Numbered from the stretch's first letter, positions 30,447-41,639 are shown. The stretch is 64,000 bases of DNA from Paragorgia papillata (GCA_035771165.1 JAWNZC010000413.1:1178001-1242000); one strand, 5' to 3'. Numbers and translations are program-made. The notes: a model not told the origin generated them from the sequence alone.

Positions 30447-32218
30447 TCATCATCATCATCATCATAGCCTGTGTATCCCTCAAGAGGGGTCAGGCCGTCG
30501 CGTTGCCGCTCTCCAAGCTGCTCTATCCCATCTCTTTCATCACCTACTATACAGTCATTCCATCTTTTCCACGGTCTTCCTCTTGGTCGTTTTCCGAGTT
30601 CTTTTCTTTCTGCTGCCCACCTTGTTACTTCGTTCTCGTCTTTCCTTTTCACGTGGCCATACCACCTTAGCCTACTTTCCTGTACTTTGTCCCTCAGCCT
30701 AGCTACACCGACGTCTGCTCTTATGTCAATGTTCCTCATCATGTCTCTTCGTGTGACTCCACGGATGACTCTGAGGCATCGCATTTCCGCTACCTCCAGC
30801 CTATGGAGGTCTTGTTCCTTCACCGCCCACGTTTCTGCCGCGTACAGTGCTGCTGGTCGTACCATCGTCTTGTATATTTTTGCCTTCAGCTGCTGTGGCA
30901 TCTTTCTGTCGTACATGATACCTCCTACTCCTCTCCATGCGCTACCCATTCCCTGGATTCTGGCTTGTATTTCTCGGTCCAACTTGCCGTGCTCATCGAT
31001 CCAGCTGCCAAGGTATTTGAAGGTTGTCGTCTGCTTCAATTTCTGGCTGTCCACATTGATGGAGATATGTGGGGTAGGTGTCGTTCGCGTGATAGTCATC
31101 GCTTCCGTCTTTATCATACTCATCTTCATTCCGTGTCTGCTTAATTCAGTGTGCCACCTGTTTGTGTATTGCTGTAGCTCATCCTCGGACTTCTTATTCA
31201 GGGCTATGTCGTCTGCGTAAATGGATTTTCCACCTCTCTCCGAGGGGCACTTCCGGCTGATGTAATCCAATATCACTATGAAGAGCAGACAACTCAGCGC
31301 CGATCCCTGATGTAGACCGACGTTGACCTGGAACGCTTCCGTCTTTCCGAAGCATGTCCTAATCCTCGTGTATGGTGTTCGGTACATTGCTTCGATCATC
31401 TGTATCAGCTCTTCTGGCATTCCATACACTCGTAGTATTGGTGCAATCATTTTCCTATTCACTTTGTCGTAGGCTTTCTCAAGGTCCAGAAAGGCCCAGA
31501 AGCTGTCCTTGTCAAATTCGAGTTTTCGCTCGATGAGTTGTCGCACTACGAAGATAGCATCTGTCGTACCTCGTCCCTTTCTGAAGCCAAATTGTTCCTC
31601 GCCAAGCTGATCTTCGATGACTCGTCTTATTCTTGCATCCACTATGCGTTCCAGGCATTTCATCAGTTGAGATAATAGCTTTATCCCTCTATAGTTTCCG
31701 CATTCGTGGATGTTACCTTTCTTCTTGAAGATGGGTACCAAAATTGACTCGAGCCAGTCGTCCGGTACCCTCTTCTCCCTCCATACCGCCTGAAGCACAC
31801 TGTGTATCCAGATAACTCCCTCCTCGCCAAGGGCTGCAATCATCTCCAGGTTTATCTCGTCCGAACCGGGTGCCTTTCCGAATTCCATCTTGGCCAGAGC
31901 GGCTTTCACTTCCTCCAAATTAATATCTGGTTGCGGTTCATTCTTTGCTGGCACCGATGGTAGCTCTGCGGTGAATGGGTTTTCTTCGTTTAGCAATTGC
32001 TCAAAGTAGTCCTTCCACCTTTCTTTCACAGCCTGTCCGTCAACTAGAAGTTGGCCTTGTTCGGAATTCACAAACGGTGATGTTATGTTGTCCTCCTGCT
32101 CCTTCCTTCGGCTCTGGGCAATCTTATAGATCTTCTTTTTCGCCACATCTGGTTGGTTTTCAAGCTCATCGTACAGTTCAGCCCGTGCTGATGCCTTCGC
32201 TTCCGCTACGGCTCTAAA
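30447..32218 (-). mobile_element. 5'-truncated LINE, inserted in B right arm
   Basis: A 1.77-kb minus-strand insertion flanked by a 10-bp duplication TAATCTTGCA (30437-30446, 32219-32228). The 3' end is a (CAT)n run on the plus strand, i.e. an (ATG)n tail on the element strand. The endonuclease half is missing, as expected for 5' truncation. It interrupts the C2H2 pseudogene and is absent from the left arm, which dates it after the palindrome. Confidence 0.95.
30447..32218 (-). CDS. LINE reverse transcriptase, C-terminal part (partial)
   Basis: Target-primed reverse transcriptase of a non-LTR element. It contains the expected blocks: NYRGIKLLS, FGFRKGRGTTDA, motif A FLDLEKAYDKV, motif B QGSALS and the catalytic YADD (SIYADDIAL). 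The thumb follows, and a C-terminal WYGHVKRK...GKRPRGRPWKRWND segment is shared by many invertebrate LINEs. The frame is open to the 5' truncation. It runs without a stop into the tail, giving poly-Asp (YDDDDDD), and then into host sequence until 30365. The clade (RTE-like or Nimb-like) is uncertain. The catalytic motifs look intact, but the protein lacks an endonuclease. Confidence 0.9.
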
Positions 32219-35200
32219 TAATCTTGCAAGGCTAGCAAATCATCTTGATCAAGTACACCACATGGATAACAAATAACGCGCTAAATGGCTAAAATGGAGT
32301 AAAATTGGAATATGTGTACCTTTACAGAGTAAAGAAACTATCGCAGACAGCACAGAACTAAATATGGAGAAAACTTTGAAAAGCCTTATAAGGAGACAAG
32401 AGGAAACGGCAACAAACTTCAATAATAATCTAAGAGAGCAGCAGGGGGAGTCCGTAAATAATAAACAACGCAAAAAAGGGAAATATCAAAATTCCCTATA
32501 AAGAGCGAGCATTGCTTTGACAACAGAGAAACAAACGATATCTCTAAGAAGTGGGTGCGCTAGAAGAAACCGTAAACGCAGGACAGTTTATTGAAAAACA
32601 TTTGTTTATGTAAATAATTAGCTGTCAATATGTACACTGTAATTTGTTATAAATATAAAAAATAAACTACAAAAAACTATTATAATGTTGCTCATATGTC
32701 TTTATTAATTTTTTCTTCAGATAAAATTACACACATATAAAATTACACATCTTTAATTTCTTACACACTAAATAGTCCAAGAAATTTATTTAACTTAAAA
32801 CATAATTTAACTTTGCATTAACTCGATAATGTTCTCATAACACATATAGCAATTTGTGCTATCATGTAAAAGAGAATAAATTCAATCTGCGATTAAACGG
32901 CAAGTGATTGTAAATAATTTTGACACTTACGGATTTTAACTTTTGCGTGTTTGTAAATAATAGGAGCTTTATGTGATTGTAAATATGAAATTACATATTT
33001 TTTAAACTTTATTTCGTTATTTAGTCATATTACAAAAACGTTTCTTTGAACAAATCACATTCTAAAAACTATAATCTTTTAAGAGCCACCAATTCGTTGA
33101 CAGAATACAAACGAAATATTCTCATAATGCCTAAAGATTTAAAATAGGAGGTGTATACTCCAGAAACCCCAGAAAGCTGATGCCACTGTGCCGGACTTGT
33201 GGAACTTTGCACAGTTCTTAAACGTATAAACACCACAAAAGCGAACCAAATATCTAATACAATATTCATATATAAGCTTTTCATTGCTATGTGCTAGTGT
33301 TAATACGTTTTAAACCCCTAGCTCACGGCTTTTCGAAATGATTCCTCACACTATCTTAAGTTCTTCTTATATACGGCTTAAAGTGATTCCTCATTCTATC
33401 TTCTCACGAATTCTTCACTTATAAACAAGGGTTTAGTAAGCAATGATTCTAGGATGACTTATTCTGTTTGAATATTATAACATGCCCACAACTGCTGACT
33501 GTCGATCAGTAAGGTAAAGTGCATAAATGAAATTTGGTTCCTATTACTTATATAAGTCGAGCATCTTTTGATAATGACGATCTTCGGGAATTAGTCGGAG
33601 AGCTATCGATTATGACGTATTACACGGGGGGAGTTGAGTAACAGCTAGAGGGTCCCAAAGGAGCCTGAGACGAATGAAGGACGCACGCGGTTTTGCTATG
33701 GTAACAGTTAATGACTTTCTCGCCTAGATTTGCCCAAGCGCTTAATCCTCCTAATGACCCCTAATGAGTTTCTCTTTTGTCTCCTGCACGTGCACTGAGG
33801 ATAAATATGCAAATATCAGCCTTAGCAACATTAACAAGATGCTTGACGACGTTAATAAAATAGCCGAGTCATCCATTTAACCCCTGGCAGTTTTATATTC
33901 TGGCAAACCCCTCTGAAGAAAGTGTTTCAATGTCTTTCGAACAGCTTACCGAACGGTTTCTTCATTCAAGGCATCATTTACTCTATCCAACTAAGGTTAG
34001 GGGGAAGCTAGAATCATTTACACACTCTTCGCTTGCCAAACTAACAACAGGACTGTCTCCAACAGGTTGATTAACTGCGTTTTCTTCAAATACGATAACA
34101 CTTTCGACTATGCTTTGATTTTTTGGACCAAGAAATAAATATTTTAAACTAAATACTTTGAATTCTACCTTATGAGACGACGCGACGCTGTACTGACATT
34201 CTCCATGGTTACACCAGCGCCTCGCCTAAACTTGCCCACACATTAATACCCCTTATTATCCCCCAAAGCTCATGATCACCCCCTAAAATGAATTAAATAT
34301 TCTACTTATATGCAAATCCGGTTATGTTTTAGCCATTAGTAACTTTAATGACTTTTCCCTTTTGTGTTCTGCACGTGCGAGAATCTTATAACCTACTAAA
34401 TCATAGCGACGAATTATTTAACCAATTGCTCTGTAATTTTTCAAAGTGCTTGGTCAACGATGCTGTCGAATAATGTTCTTCTAAGTTTACAATAACGATT
34501 CGCTACCATTCAAGGCGACTCTTTTTAACTTCAAAGGGTTCCTATACGTATAAACATCACAAAAGCGAACCAAATATCTAATATAATATTCAAAAGCGAA
34601 GAAAATATCAAATATAATATTCAAAAGCGAAGCAAATATGTAATATATTATTCATATATAAGCTTTTCATTGCTATGTGCCAATACGGTTTTTCTCACGC
34701 CTTTTCGCTCACGGCTTTTTGGATTGATTCGTACATATCTTAAGTTCAGCTTCTCAAAGTGATTCTTCGTTCTATCTTCCTTCACTTATAAACGAGGGTT
34801 CAGTTAGGAATGATTCTAGGATGATTTATTCTGTGAGGTTCTAACTCTAATATAACATTCATAGCTTATTCAGATAATATTCGAGTTAAGTTATCTCACC
34901 AGATTCAGTCATTTAGAATGTTCGAAACCCACTATATTCCTCTAGACAAGATTTAGGATAAAAATATAAAGTGTGTCTACTAATTTCTCTTTAGTTCCTT
35001 GTAAAGAACGTCTATTTTGTTAGAGTTTATTGTACGCATGCTCTGTATGCTTACATGTCCCACAAGTGTTAACTGGTAGTAGGATAAAGTGTATAAATGA
35101 AAAGGTAATTACTATTACTTATAAGGAATATAAGTCGAATGCCTTTTGATAATGACGTAACGCAGAACTTCGGAAATCAGTCGGAGAGCTATCGGTTATG

Positions 35201-35613
35201 ACGTGTAGTGAATACCGGGAGGTTGGAATAAAAGCTGGCGTTAGGGGGGAAAGTTAGGGTTAGGAAGTCCCAAAGGAGCCTGAAAAATAATGACGTATGC
35301 ATAAATAATGAGATTAGGGTTACTACGTCCCAAAGGAGCCTGAGAAATAATTAAGCATAAATAATGAGATTAGGGTTAGGAGGTCTCAAAGGAGCCTGAG
35401 AATGAATAAATAAGGAGTGTGTATGACGTAGTGAAAACCGGGGGATTGAGTAACAGATAGACTTAGGGGGTTCAGGAAGACATGAATACTAATGAGGCTA
35501 GGTTAGGAGGTCTCAAAGGAGCCTGAGGAGGATATTGACAGAGCTCATTAAAAATTCAATTTACCTAATAATTTACTTTATGAATCGGCCAGAGTGGGGG
35601 GTATTACTACTAC

Positions 35614-36076
35614 CGCCCGCTCACGACTAATAAAAAAATAAACATTGTTATACTTTAACCCAAGCTAGCAAAAAGTCGTACTACCAGGAGTTTTTCAACT
35701 CGAATATAAAGAACATGAGTAAGACATGAGAGGGGATAAGGGAACTATTAGGACGAAATAAGAAAAGTAAAAAAAATCATTAGCGCTGTACAACAAGATT
35801 CTGATACCCATGCAACTAACATCCAACCTTCAAAAGATATCGAATATTATGAAACGACATTTTGCTTCGTGTGGTCAACGATTAGCTGCAAAAATGCCAC
35901 ATTATCAAAAACACTATTCTGACTATCTCCCTACTCAGACTGCTGATAGTGCCAACTTTGCTTCTCGACAAGACTCTTTTGTATTTACTCCTGTTACTGA
36001 ATCAGAGATTGAACTTAAAATTATAACATTGTCAGCTAATAAGGGCTTTTATTTTTTTATCAATCGTGAGCGGGCG
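35614..36076. repeat. Centre of foldback C
   Basis: CCGCCCGCTCACGA...TAATAAAAAAATA at 35613-35640 faces TTTTTTATCAATCGTGAGCGGGCGG at 36051-36076. The loop contains the LINE fragment below. Confidence 0.8.
35810..36044 (+). pseudogene. LINE fragment (linker before reverse transcriptase)
   Basis: The frame reads HFASCGQRLAAKMP...SDYLP...FVFTPVTESEIELKI...LSANKG. This matches the pattern found between endonuclease and reverse transcriptase in CR1/Jockey-type LINEs (FxxVGxxLAxKIP...PVTxxEIExxI). It ends abruptly where the foldback arm begins. It is an isolated fragment and not functional. Confidence 0.7.
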
Positions 36077-36466
36077 GAATCCTAGGTAATGCTGCAATTT
36101 GATTGGCTGCGTGAGCGGGAAGTTTTTTACGGTATTTGACCACGGTCACGGAATCCTAAATTTAATTTTAAAATTCATTTAAAATTGACCGATTTTCATA
36201 ACTATTTCGCTTGCCACAGAAAAAATAAATTCAACAGAGAGCTACGGGGATACAAATGAGTTTTATTATCCAAATAGTTTTGACAACTTCATGTGTAAAC
36301 AACGAATTTTAAAAAAAACGCTGGGAAAACTGAAAGCAAAAAATTTACGAGTTGACATTTATAAAGAAAACCGTTTAAAACGGTAGGAAAAACATACATA
36401 AACTTGTGAACACAGTATTTTGAATCACTAAATGAAACTATATAGAAATATATATAAAAAATCATA

Positions 36467-37033
36467 CCACGAGATTAAGATAGAAAAGCTCAGTGAAACC
36501 TTTTGATACTAAACTATCTTTCTTCTGTTATCCAACCGCTATACTCAACAAAACCACTACAAGCTTTAAGTCTTTTACCTTTTAACCAAACATTTTCCAC
36601 ATGCCAACCTCATCGTCTCATGTCCTTGAAACTTGAAATTACAAATGGCTTACTGACAAGCATTTTCGTCTTCAAACTTGAGGACCACACTTTCAATTTT
36701 CATGCAGTCAGCCAAATATTGAAAGCGACTTTCCATGCAAGCGAACAGCCAAAAACGAGCAAGCGACGAAGAAGAACGACGAAGAATCTTTATCAACTAA
36801 ACATTAAAAACACTTGGACTGCATTTTGACTTCCCTTCGTAACTAGATCTTCGAGTTTTGAATGTTTTTTTATGACAAAAAAGGTTCCAAGTTTCCCTGT
36901 AAGACTGCATGTCGGCAGTTGTTTACAGTCTCGAACGATAAACTTTGGACTTTTGAATATCACGTGAACGTCATCTCGATTACGCAACTTTATTCAATTA
37001 TGTTAATTTCTCTAATTATGTAACAAAAAAATA
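36467..37033. other. Unassigned sequence
   Basis: A 108-codon plus-strand frame (36503-36829) and a minus-strand one have no recognisable motif. Nothing is supported. Confidence 0.4.
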
Positions 37034-37184
37034 AATATGTTATTTACCGTTTTGGTCGGTCCGTATAGAAAAATATTTGCCCTCGGTCTCAAAAATGTCC
37101 CTCGGCCTGCGGCCTCGGGCCTTTTTTAAGACCTTGGGCAAATATTTTTCTATACGGACCTCCCAGCCGGTAAATAACATATAT
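37034..37184. repeat. Foldback MITE, about 150 bp
   Basis: ATATGTTATTTACCG at the left faces CGGTAAATAACATAT at the right, with inner arms TATAGAAAAATATTTGCCC and GGGCAAATATTTTTCTATA around a GGCCTGCGGCC centre. Confidence 0.8.
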
Positions 37185-37745
37185 TTATTATATGGCAGCA
37201 GCGCTGAGAGGTCCAAATACGGAAATACTGTGATTTGATTGGTTCATAAGCGGTCGGATATTTCCCGTATCCGCCCGCTCAGAACGGAACCTGCCGTTCG
37301 GGACAGTAAGTTAATTTTATAAACAAAATGGCAGTCATGTCAGTATATCGGCAACAAGATGGATTATAATTTCAGAACTATTCATTGTTGAAATATATCG
37401 TGGAGGTATGTTGTTAGAAATTTTATAAGCTTTCATTTGATGTATAGTTCGAGTTTCCACGTTTTGTGAAAGTTTTTAAAATGTCCAAAACGTTCGTAAC
37501 ATTGTTCGCAATAACATTTACTTCCCACAAGTATTACAATTCCAGATGATTTTTTATTCAAACTACTTAACGTACGATCTTGAGCAATATGTCAAACAAA
37601 AGTAATTGAAAATTACTATTTGGGGTATAAAGTTCAGGATTCTAGCTCAACGGAAAGTACTTTAAAAATGGGAAAATGTCTGCCATTTTCGTTTAGTTCG
37701 CAAGAAAGATGGATCGAGTTTTCACAGAACGTTCACAAGATTTTT
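37185..37745. other. Unassigned sequence
   Basis: No gene recognised. 37205-37300 contains sequence rich in CGG and CCG, which could be another repeat end. Confidence 0.35.
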
Positions 37746-37928
37746 GGCCATATAATAAACTACTTATTGACCTCGCTTGTTCGGTCTGTACTAGTGAAAT
37801 ATCGGACCTCTGTTTTTTGCACAGACCTCAACTCGCTGCGCTCGTCTCGGTCCGTACTAAAAAAAACATCGGTCCGACATTTCACTAGTACAGACCTCAC
37901 TCTCGGTCAATAAGTAGTTAATATATGG
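37746..37928. repeat. Foldback MITE, about 183 bp
   Basis: GGCCATATAATAAACTAC...TTGACC faces GGTCAATAAGTAGTTAATATATGGCC, with inner arms GTACTAGTGAAATATCGG / CGACATTTCACTAGTAC. The 97-codon frame across it is spurious. Confidence 0.8.
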
Positions 37929-38159
37929 CCTTTTCTTTTTGTTTGGGACCGCAGTAATTGGCGTTCGCTGTTGCGGCAACCCTGCCACATTATTATATAT
38001 TTTACGATGTAACTAACTTTCACTATGAGTAATTAAGTACTTTTTTTTCTTTTTTTTTTTTTTAAATTAATTCCTAGTCTTGTTGAACCTTGTGGCAAAA
38101 CTTAATAAATAAATAAAATATTCGTGCCCCACCCGAATTTTAAAATGTTCAAAACATAT

Positions 38160-38300
38160 TTTAAGTAAGCCTTTGGCAGACATTAATTTTCTATTGATTG
38201 CGGAATATATCCTAGAAAACTCAAAATTGAAAAAATTATTCCAATTTACAAAGCGGACGAAGAAGCTGATAGTTACTATAGACCCAGTTCTTTAAATCAA
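38160..38300 (+). pseudogene. CR1-like LINE reverse-transcriptase fragment
   Basis: With one frame change near 38195 it reads SKPLADI...GIYPRKLKIEKIIPIYK...DSYYRPSSL. This is the start of the reverse-transcriptase domain of CR1/Jockey-type elements. It is damaged and isolated. Confidence 0.75.
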
Positions 38301-38326
38301 TAAATATATACCACAAAAAAAAAGTT

Positions 38327-38518
38327 TATTGTCCATGTTAGTTTGAATTTTGTTAACAATACGTCAAGAATTGCATGTTGCGTAGAATGTTGTTCACAGA
38401 AACCATAGTGCAAGTCACTGAAAATATTTTTCATATTCCAATAATTTTTTACACGTTTGTACATAAGCTTTTCAAAAAATTTATTAAATACAGATAAAAG
38501 AGAGATAGGACGGTAATT
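38327..38518 (-). pseudogene. CR1-like LINE reverse-transcriptase fragment, inverted
   Basis: The reverse strand reads NYRPISLLSVFNKFFEKLMYKR...FSDLHYGFCEQHSTQHAILDV, the block directly following the fragment at 38160-38300 in a normal LINE, but in opposite orientation. The two may come from one rearranged insertion. The minisatellite starts immediately to the right. Confidence 0.8.
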
Positions 38519-38525
38519 GTTCGGA

Positions 38526-40715
38526 TCAGTGTTAGACAGTAAGATAGTCTGGCGTTAGACAGAGTAAAATAGTCTGGTGTTAGACAGAGTAAAATAGTCT
38601 GGTGTTAGACAGAGTAAATAGTCTTGTGTTAGACAGAGTAAAATAGTCTGGTGTTAGACAGAGTAAAATAGTCTGCCGTTAAACAGAGTAAAATAGTTTG
38701 GTGTTAGAGAGAGTAAAATATACTCTAGTGTTAGATAGAGTAAAATAGTTTGGTGTTAGACAGAGTAAAATAGTCTGGTGTTAGACAGAGTAAAATAGTC
38801 TGGTGTTAGACAGAGTAAAATAGTCTGTGTTAGACAGAGTAAAATAGTCTTGCGTTAAACAGAGTAAAATAGTTTGGTGTTAGAGAGAGTAAAATATAGT
38901 CTGGTGTTAGATAGAGTAAAATAGTTTGGTGTTAGACAGAGTAAAATAGTCTGGTGTTAGACAGAGTAAAATAGTCTGGTGTTAGACAGAGTAAAATAGT
39001 CTGGTGTTAGACCGCAGAGTAAAATAGTCTGGCGAGTTAAACAGAGTAAAATAGTTTGCATGTTAGAGAGAGTAAAATATGGTCTGGTGTTAGACAGAGT
39101 AAAATAGTCTGGTGTTAGACAGAGTAAAACAGTTTGGTGTTAGACAGAGTAAAATAGTCTGGTGTTAGACAGAGTAAAATAGTCTGGTGTTAGACAGAGT
39201 AAATAGTCTTGTGTTAGACAGAGTAAAATAGTCTGGTGTTAGACAGAGTAAAATAGTCTGGTGTTAGACAGAGTAAAATAGTCTGGCGTCAAACAGAGTA
39301 AAATAGTTTGGTGTTAGAGAGAGTAAAATATAGTCTGGTGTTAGATAGAGTAAAATAGTTTGGTGTTAGACAGAGTAAAATAGTTTGGTGTTAGACAGAG
39401 TAAAATAGTCTGGGGTTAGACGGGTAAAATAGTCTGGTGTTAGACAGAGTAAAATAGTCTGGCGTAATAGACAGAGTAAAATAGTTTGGTGTTAGAGAGA
39501 GTAAAATATAGTCTGGTGTTAGATAGAGTAAAATAGTTTGGTGTTAGACAGAGTAAAATAGTCTGGTGTTAGACAGAGTAAAATAGTCTGGTGTTAGACA
39601 GAGTAAAATAGTCTGTGTTAGACAGAGTAAAATAGTCTTGCGTTAAACAGAGTAAAATAGTTTGGTGTTAGAGAGAGTAAAATATAGTCTGGTGTTAGAC
39701 AGAGTAAAATAGTCTGGTGTTAGACAGAGTAAAATAGTCTGGTGTTAGACAGAGTAAATAGTCTGATGTTAGACAGAGTAAAATAGTCTGGTGTTAGACC
39801 GCAGAGTAAAATAGTCTGGCGAGTTAAACAGAGTAAAATAGTTTGCATGTTAGAGAGAGTAAAATATGGTCTGGTGTTAGACAGAGTAAAATAGTCTGGT
39901 GTTAGACAGAGTAAAACAGTTTGGTGTTAGACAGAGTAAAATAGTCTGGTGTTAGACAGAGTAAAATAGTCTGGTGTTAGACAGAGTAAATAGTCTTGTG
40001 TTAGACAGAGTAAAATAGTCTGGTGTTAGACAGAGTAAAATAGTCTGGTGTTAGACAGAGTAAAATAGTCTGGCGTCAAACAGAGTAAAATAGTTTTGTG
40101 TTAGAGAGAGTAAAATATAGTCTGGTGTTAGATAGAGTAAAATAGTTTGGTGTTAGACAGAGTAAAATAGTCTGGTGTTAGACAGAGTAAAATAGTCTGG
40201 GGTTAGACGGGTAAAATAGTCTGGTGTTAGACAGAGTAAAATAGTCTGGCGTAATAGACAGAGTAAAATAGTTTGGTGTTAGAGAGAGTAAAATATAGTC
40301 TGGTGTTAGATAGAGCAAAATAGTTTGGTGTTAGACGGGAAAAATAGTCTGGTGTTAGACAGAGTAAAATAGTCTGGCGTAATAGACAGAGTAAAATAGT
40401 CTGGTGTTAGACAGAGTAAAATAGTCTGGGGTTACACGGGTAAAATAGTCTGGTGTTAGAAAGAGTAAAATAGTGTGCGTAGTAAAATAGTCTGGTGTTA
40501 GACAGAGTAAAATAGTCTGGCGTTATAGGCAGAGTAAAATAGTCTGGTGTTAGATAGAGTAAAATAGTCTGGTGTTAACTTATAGGCAGAGTAAAATAGT
40601 CTGGTGTTGACAGAGTAAAATAGTCTAGTATAGAGAGGGTAAAATATAGTCTGGTGTTAGATAGAGTAAAATAGTCTGGTGTTAGACAGAGTAAAATAGT
40701 CTGGTGTGAGACAGA
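38526..40715. repeat. 25-bp minisatellite (GTGTTAGACAGAGTAAAATAGTCTG)
   Basis: About 85 to 90 units. A variant with GAGAGAGTAAAATATAG recurs every 175 to 185 bp (and about 250 bp in two places), giving a higher-order unit of about seven copies. Rare variants (ACCGCAGAG at 39011/39798 and CGGGTAAAA at 39421/40208) recur 787 bp apart, a local segmental duplication. Diverged single units occur at 43870-44130 and in reverse near 44910. Confidence 0.97.
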
Positions 40716-40780
40716 GCGAAAGACAACCAATACTTGGAGCCCGCATATACCCTGGACATCCGTGTTTATTGGAGCAGTGA

Positions 40781-41122
40781 AACTGGTTCACACAAATGGT
40801 ACTGTGGGATACATGCAGTCCTTCTAAGAATTCATACTGGGGTGGTGCAGCACAAATTACCGACCTTGGCATGCTCGTTACAGATTTAATGAATCGTGTC
40901 ATTTATCCCTCGGTAAGAGTTAGTGTTTCTAGATCTGGTTAGTACAGGCTGCCAGGCTACACAGCAACAACACCAGAGCTCATCCTTTTTGACTTCCAAA
41001 ATCCTAAGTACATCAGAAACGGAGAAAAAATAAGGATCTGGTACGGAGAAGATCTGCGTGATCAGGGGGAAATCGACAACCACGGAAAGACATGCATTCG
41101 CGTCTATGTCTACTCCACATAA
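40781..41122 (+). pseudogene. C-terminal exon(s) of a secreted or extracellular domain, degraded
   Basis: The plus frame reads TCSPSKNSYWGGAAQITDLG...NRVIYPS, has one in-frame TAG at 40940-40942, then continues GYTATTPELILFDFQNP and ends with EKIRIWYGEDLRDQGEIDNHGKTCIRVYVYST before TAA (41120-41122). The RIWYGEDL...DN...TC...VY ending resembles the C-terminus of an extracellular domain I associate with cnidarian secreted proteins (from memory). A GTAAGAG at 40913 and an ACAG at 40944-40947 look like splice sites, but their phases do not match. The upstream part is cut off by the 25-bp minisatellite. Confidence 0.5.
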
Positions 41123-41149
41123 CAATTTAATAAACAATACATAGTGTTA

Positions 41150-41552
41150 GGTCCTGTTTACATAAAGCGGATTGACAGTCCATTCGGATCGAAAAATGCG
41201 AGTGAAATCATGCAACCCGGGCACGTGTTTACATGGAGAATCCGATCGGCTTGGAACATTGTTTTCGGTTTTGGAACACTATTTTCTGTGCTTCCCTCAA
41301 TTTCTGTCATTTAGCACGACAAGCACCAAGTCAAATCAAATCGTGTTTATATAGGTGAATCAGATTGGAGACATGCAAGTCGGTCCTTGCTTGAATCTCG
41401 AGTCAATCCACTCCACTGCGTGCATGGATTGACTTCAGCCATCCGTTTTGATCAGATCGAAAACTTTCAATCTTCTTCATGTAAACACAACAAGGAGAAA
41501 CAACATGTGCGATTTGACTTGAAAAATCAATCCGCTTTATGTAAACAAGGCC
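41150..41552. mobile_element. PIF/Harbinger-like MITE, 403 bp
   Basis: It begins GGTCCTGTTTACATAAAGCGG and ends with the inverted CCGCTTTATGTAAACAAGGCC, flanked by TTA (41147-41149, 41553-41555). A 3-bp TTA duplication with GG-starting termini fits Harbinger-type MITEs. The interior frames are spurious. The element sits 27 bases after the extracellular-domain exon. Confidence 0.8.
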
Positions 41553-41639
41553 TTAGTCTTGTCTTAGTCGGTCTGGTCTTAAAATGTATATATTCTGCAC
41601 TCGAATTTTCCTTCACCCGAAATCCCAATATTACTTAGT

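Larger units (their letters stand above)
30349..32563 (+). pseudogene. C2H2-type basic protein, disrupted copy (B right arm)
   Basis: Right-arm counterpart of 27157-27591. The first 30 codons are at 30349-30446. The rest resumes at 32229 after a LINE insertion and ends at 32561-32563. A TAA replaces the GAA codon shortly after the finger (around 32270), and further differences follow. The copy is dead independently of the LINE. Confidence 0.9.
13848..35611. mobile_element. Element B: Polinton-like palindromic element, split by element A and a LINE
   Basis: It begins AGTAGTAATACCCCCC and ends GGGGGGTATTACTACT, a perfect inverted terminus. It is flanked by TCCGCC (13842-13847) and ACCGCC (35612-35617), a 6-bp duplication with one mismatch. 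Subtracting element A and the LINE with their duplications leaves about 9.65 kb. The whole element is an inverted repeat centred near 28944 with a loop of about 100 bp. Six-base duplications and AG termini are Polinton/Maverick hallmarks, and an A32-type ATPase remnant supports this. No polymerase, integrase or capsid gene is seen. Confidence 0.85.
28994..35611. repeat. Right arm of element B
   Basis: Inverted copy of 13848-14660 plus 24991-28893, lengthened by a LINE insertion at 30447-32218. The outer 0.8 kb carries the same CTCAGGCTCC-type repeats in reverse (about 35270, 35326, 35385, 35512). 32565-34790 has no intact gene. Confidence 0.9.
13279..36466. mobile_element. Foldback element C, host of the Polinton-like nest
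   Basis: The left arm 13279-13847 and the right arm about 36050-36466 are diverged inverted copies, sharing GTTTCATTTAGTGATTCAAA, CCCAGCGTTT, GTGGCAAGCGAAATAG and GCCAATCAAATTGCAG blocks. The left arm resumes after element B at 35612 (CCGCCCGCTCACGACTAATAAAAAA), mirrored at about 36050-36076. Removing B therefore restores a foldback of about 1.4 kb with a 0.4-kb loop (35641-36049), which holds a LINE fragment. No transposase is visible and the outer boundaries are approximate. Confidence 0.75.

Noticed and set aside
30471..31220. 249-codon plus-strand ORF opposite the LINE
   Set aside because: Antisense shadow of the reverse-transcriptase frame.
13848..35611. tRNA or rRNA genes
   Set aside because: No tRNA-like cloverleaf or rRNA core sequence was recognised by eye here or elsewhere in the window. 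A tRNAscan run would be needed to exclude degenerate ones.
41387..41638. 83-codon ORF at 41387-41638
   Set aside because: It lies across the Harbinger-like MITE. No motif.
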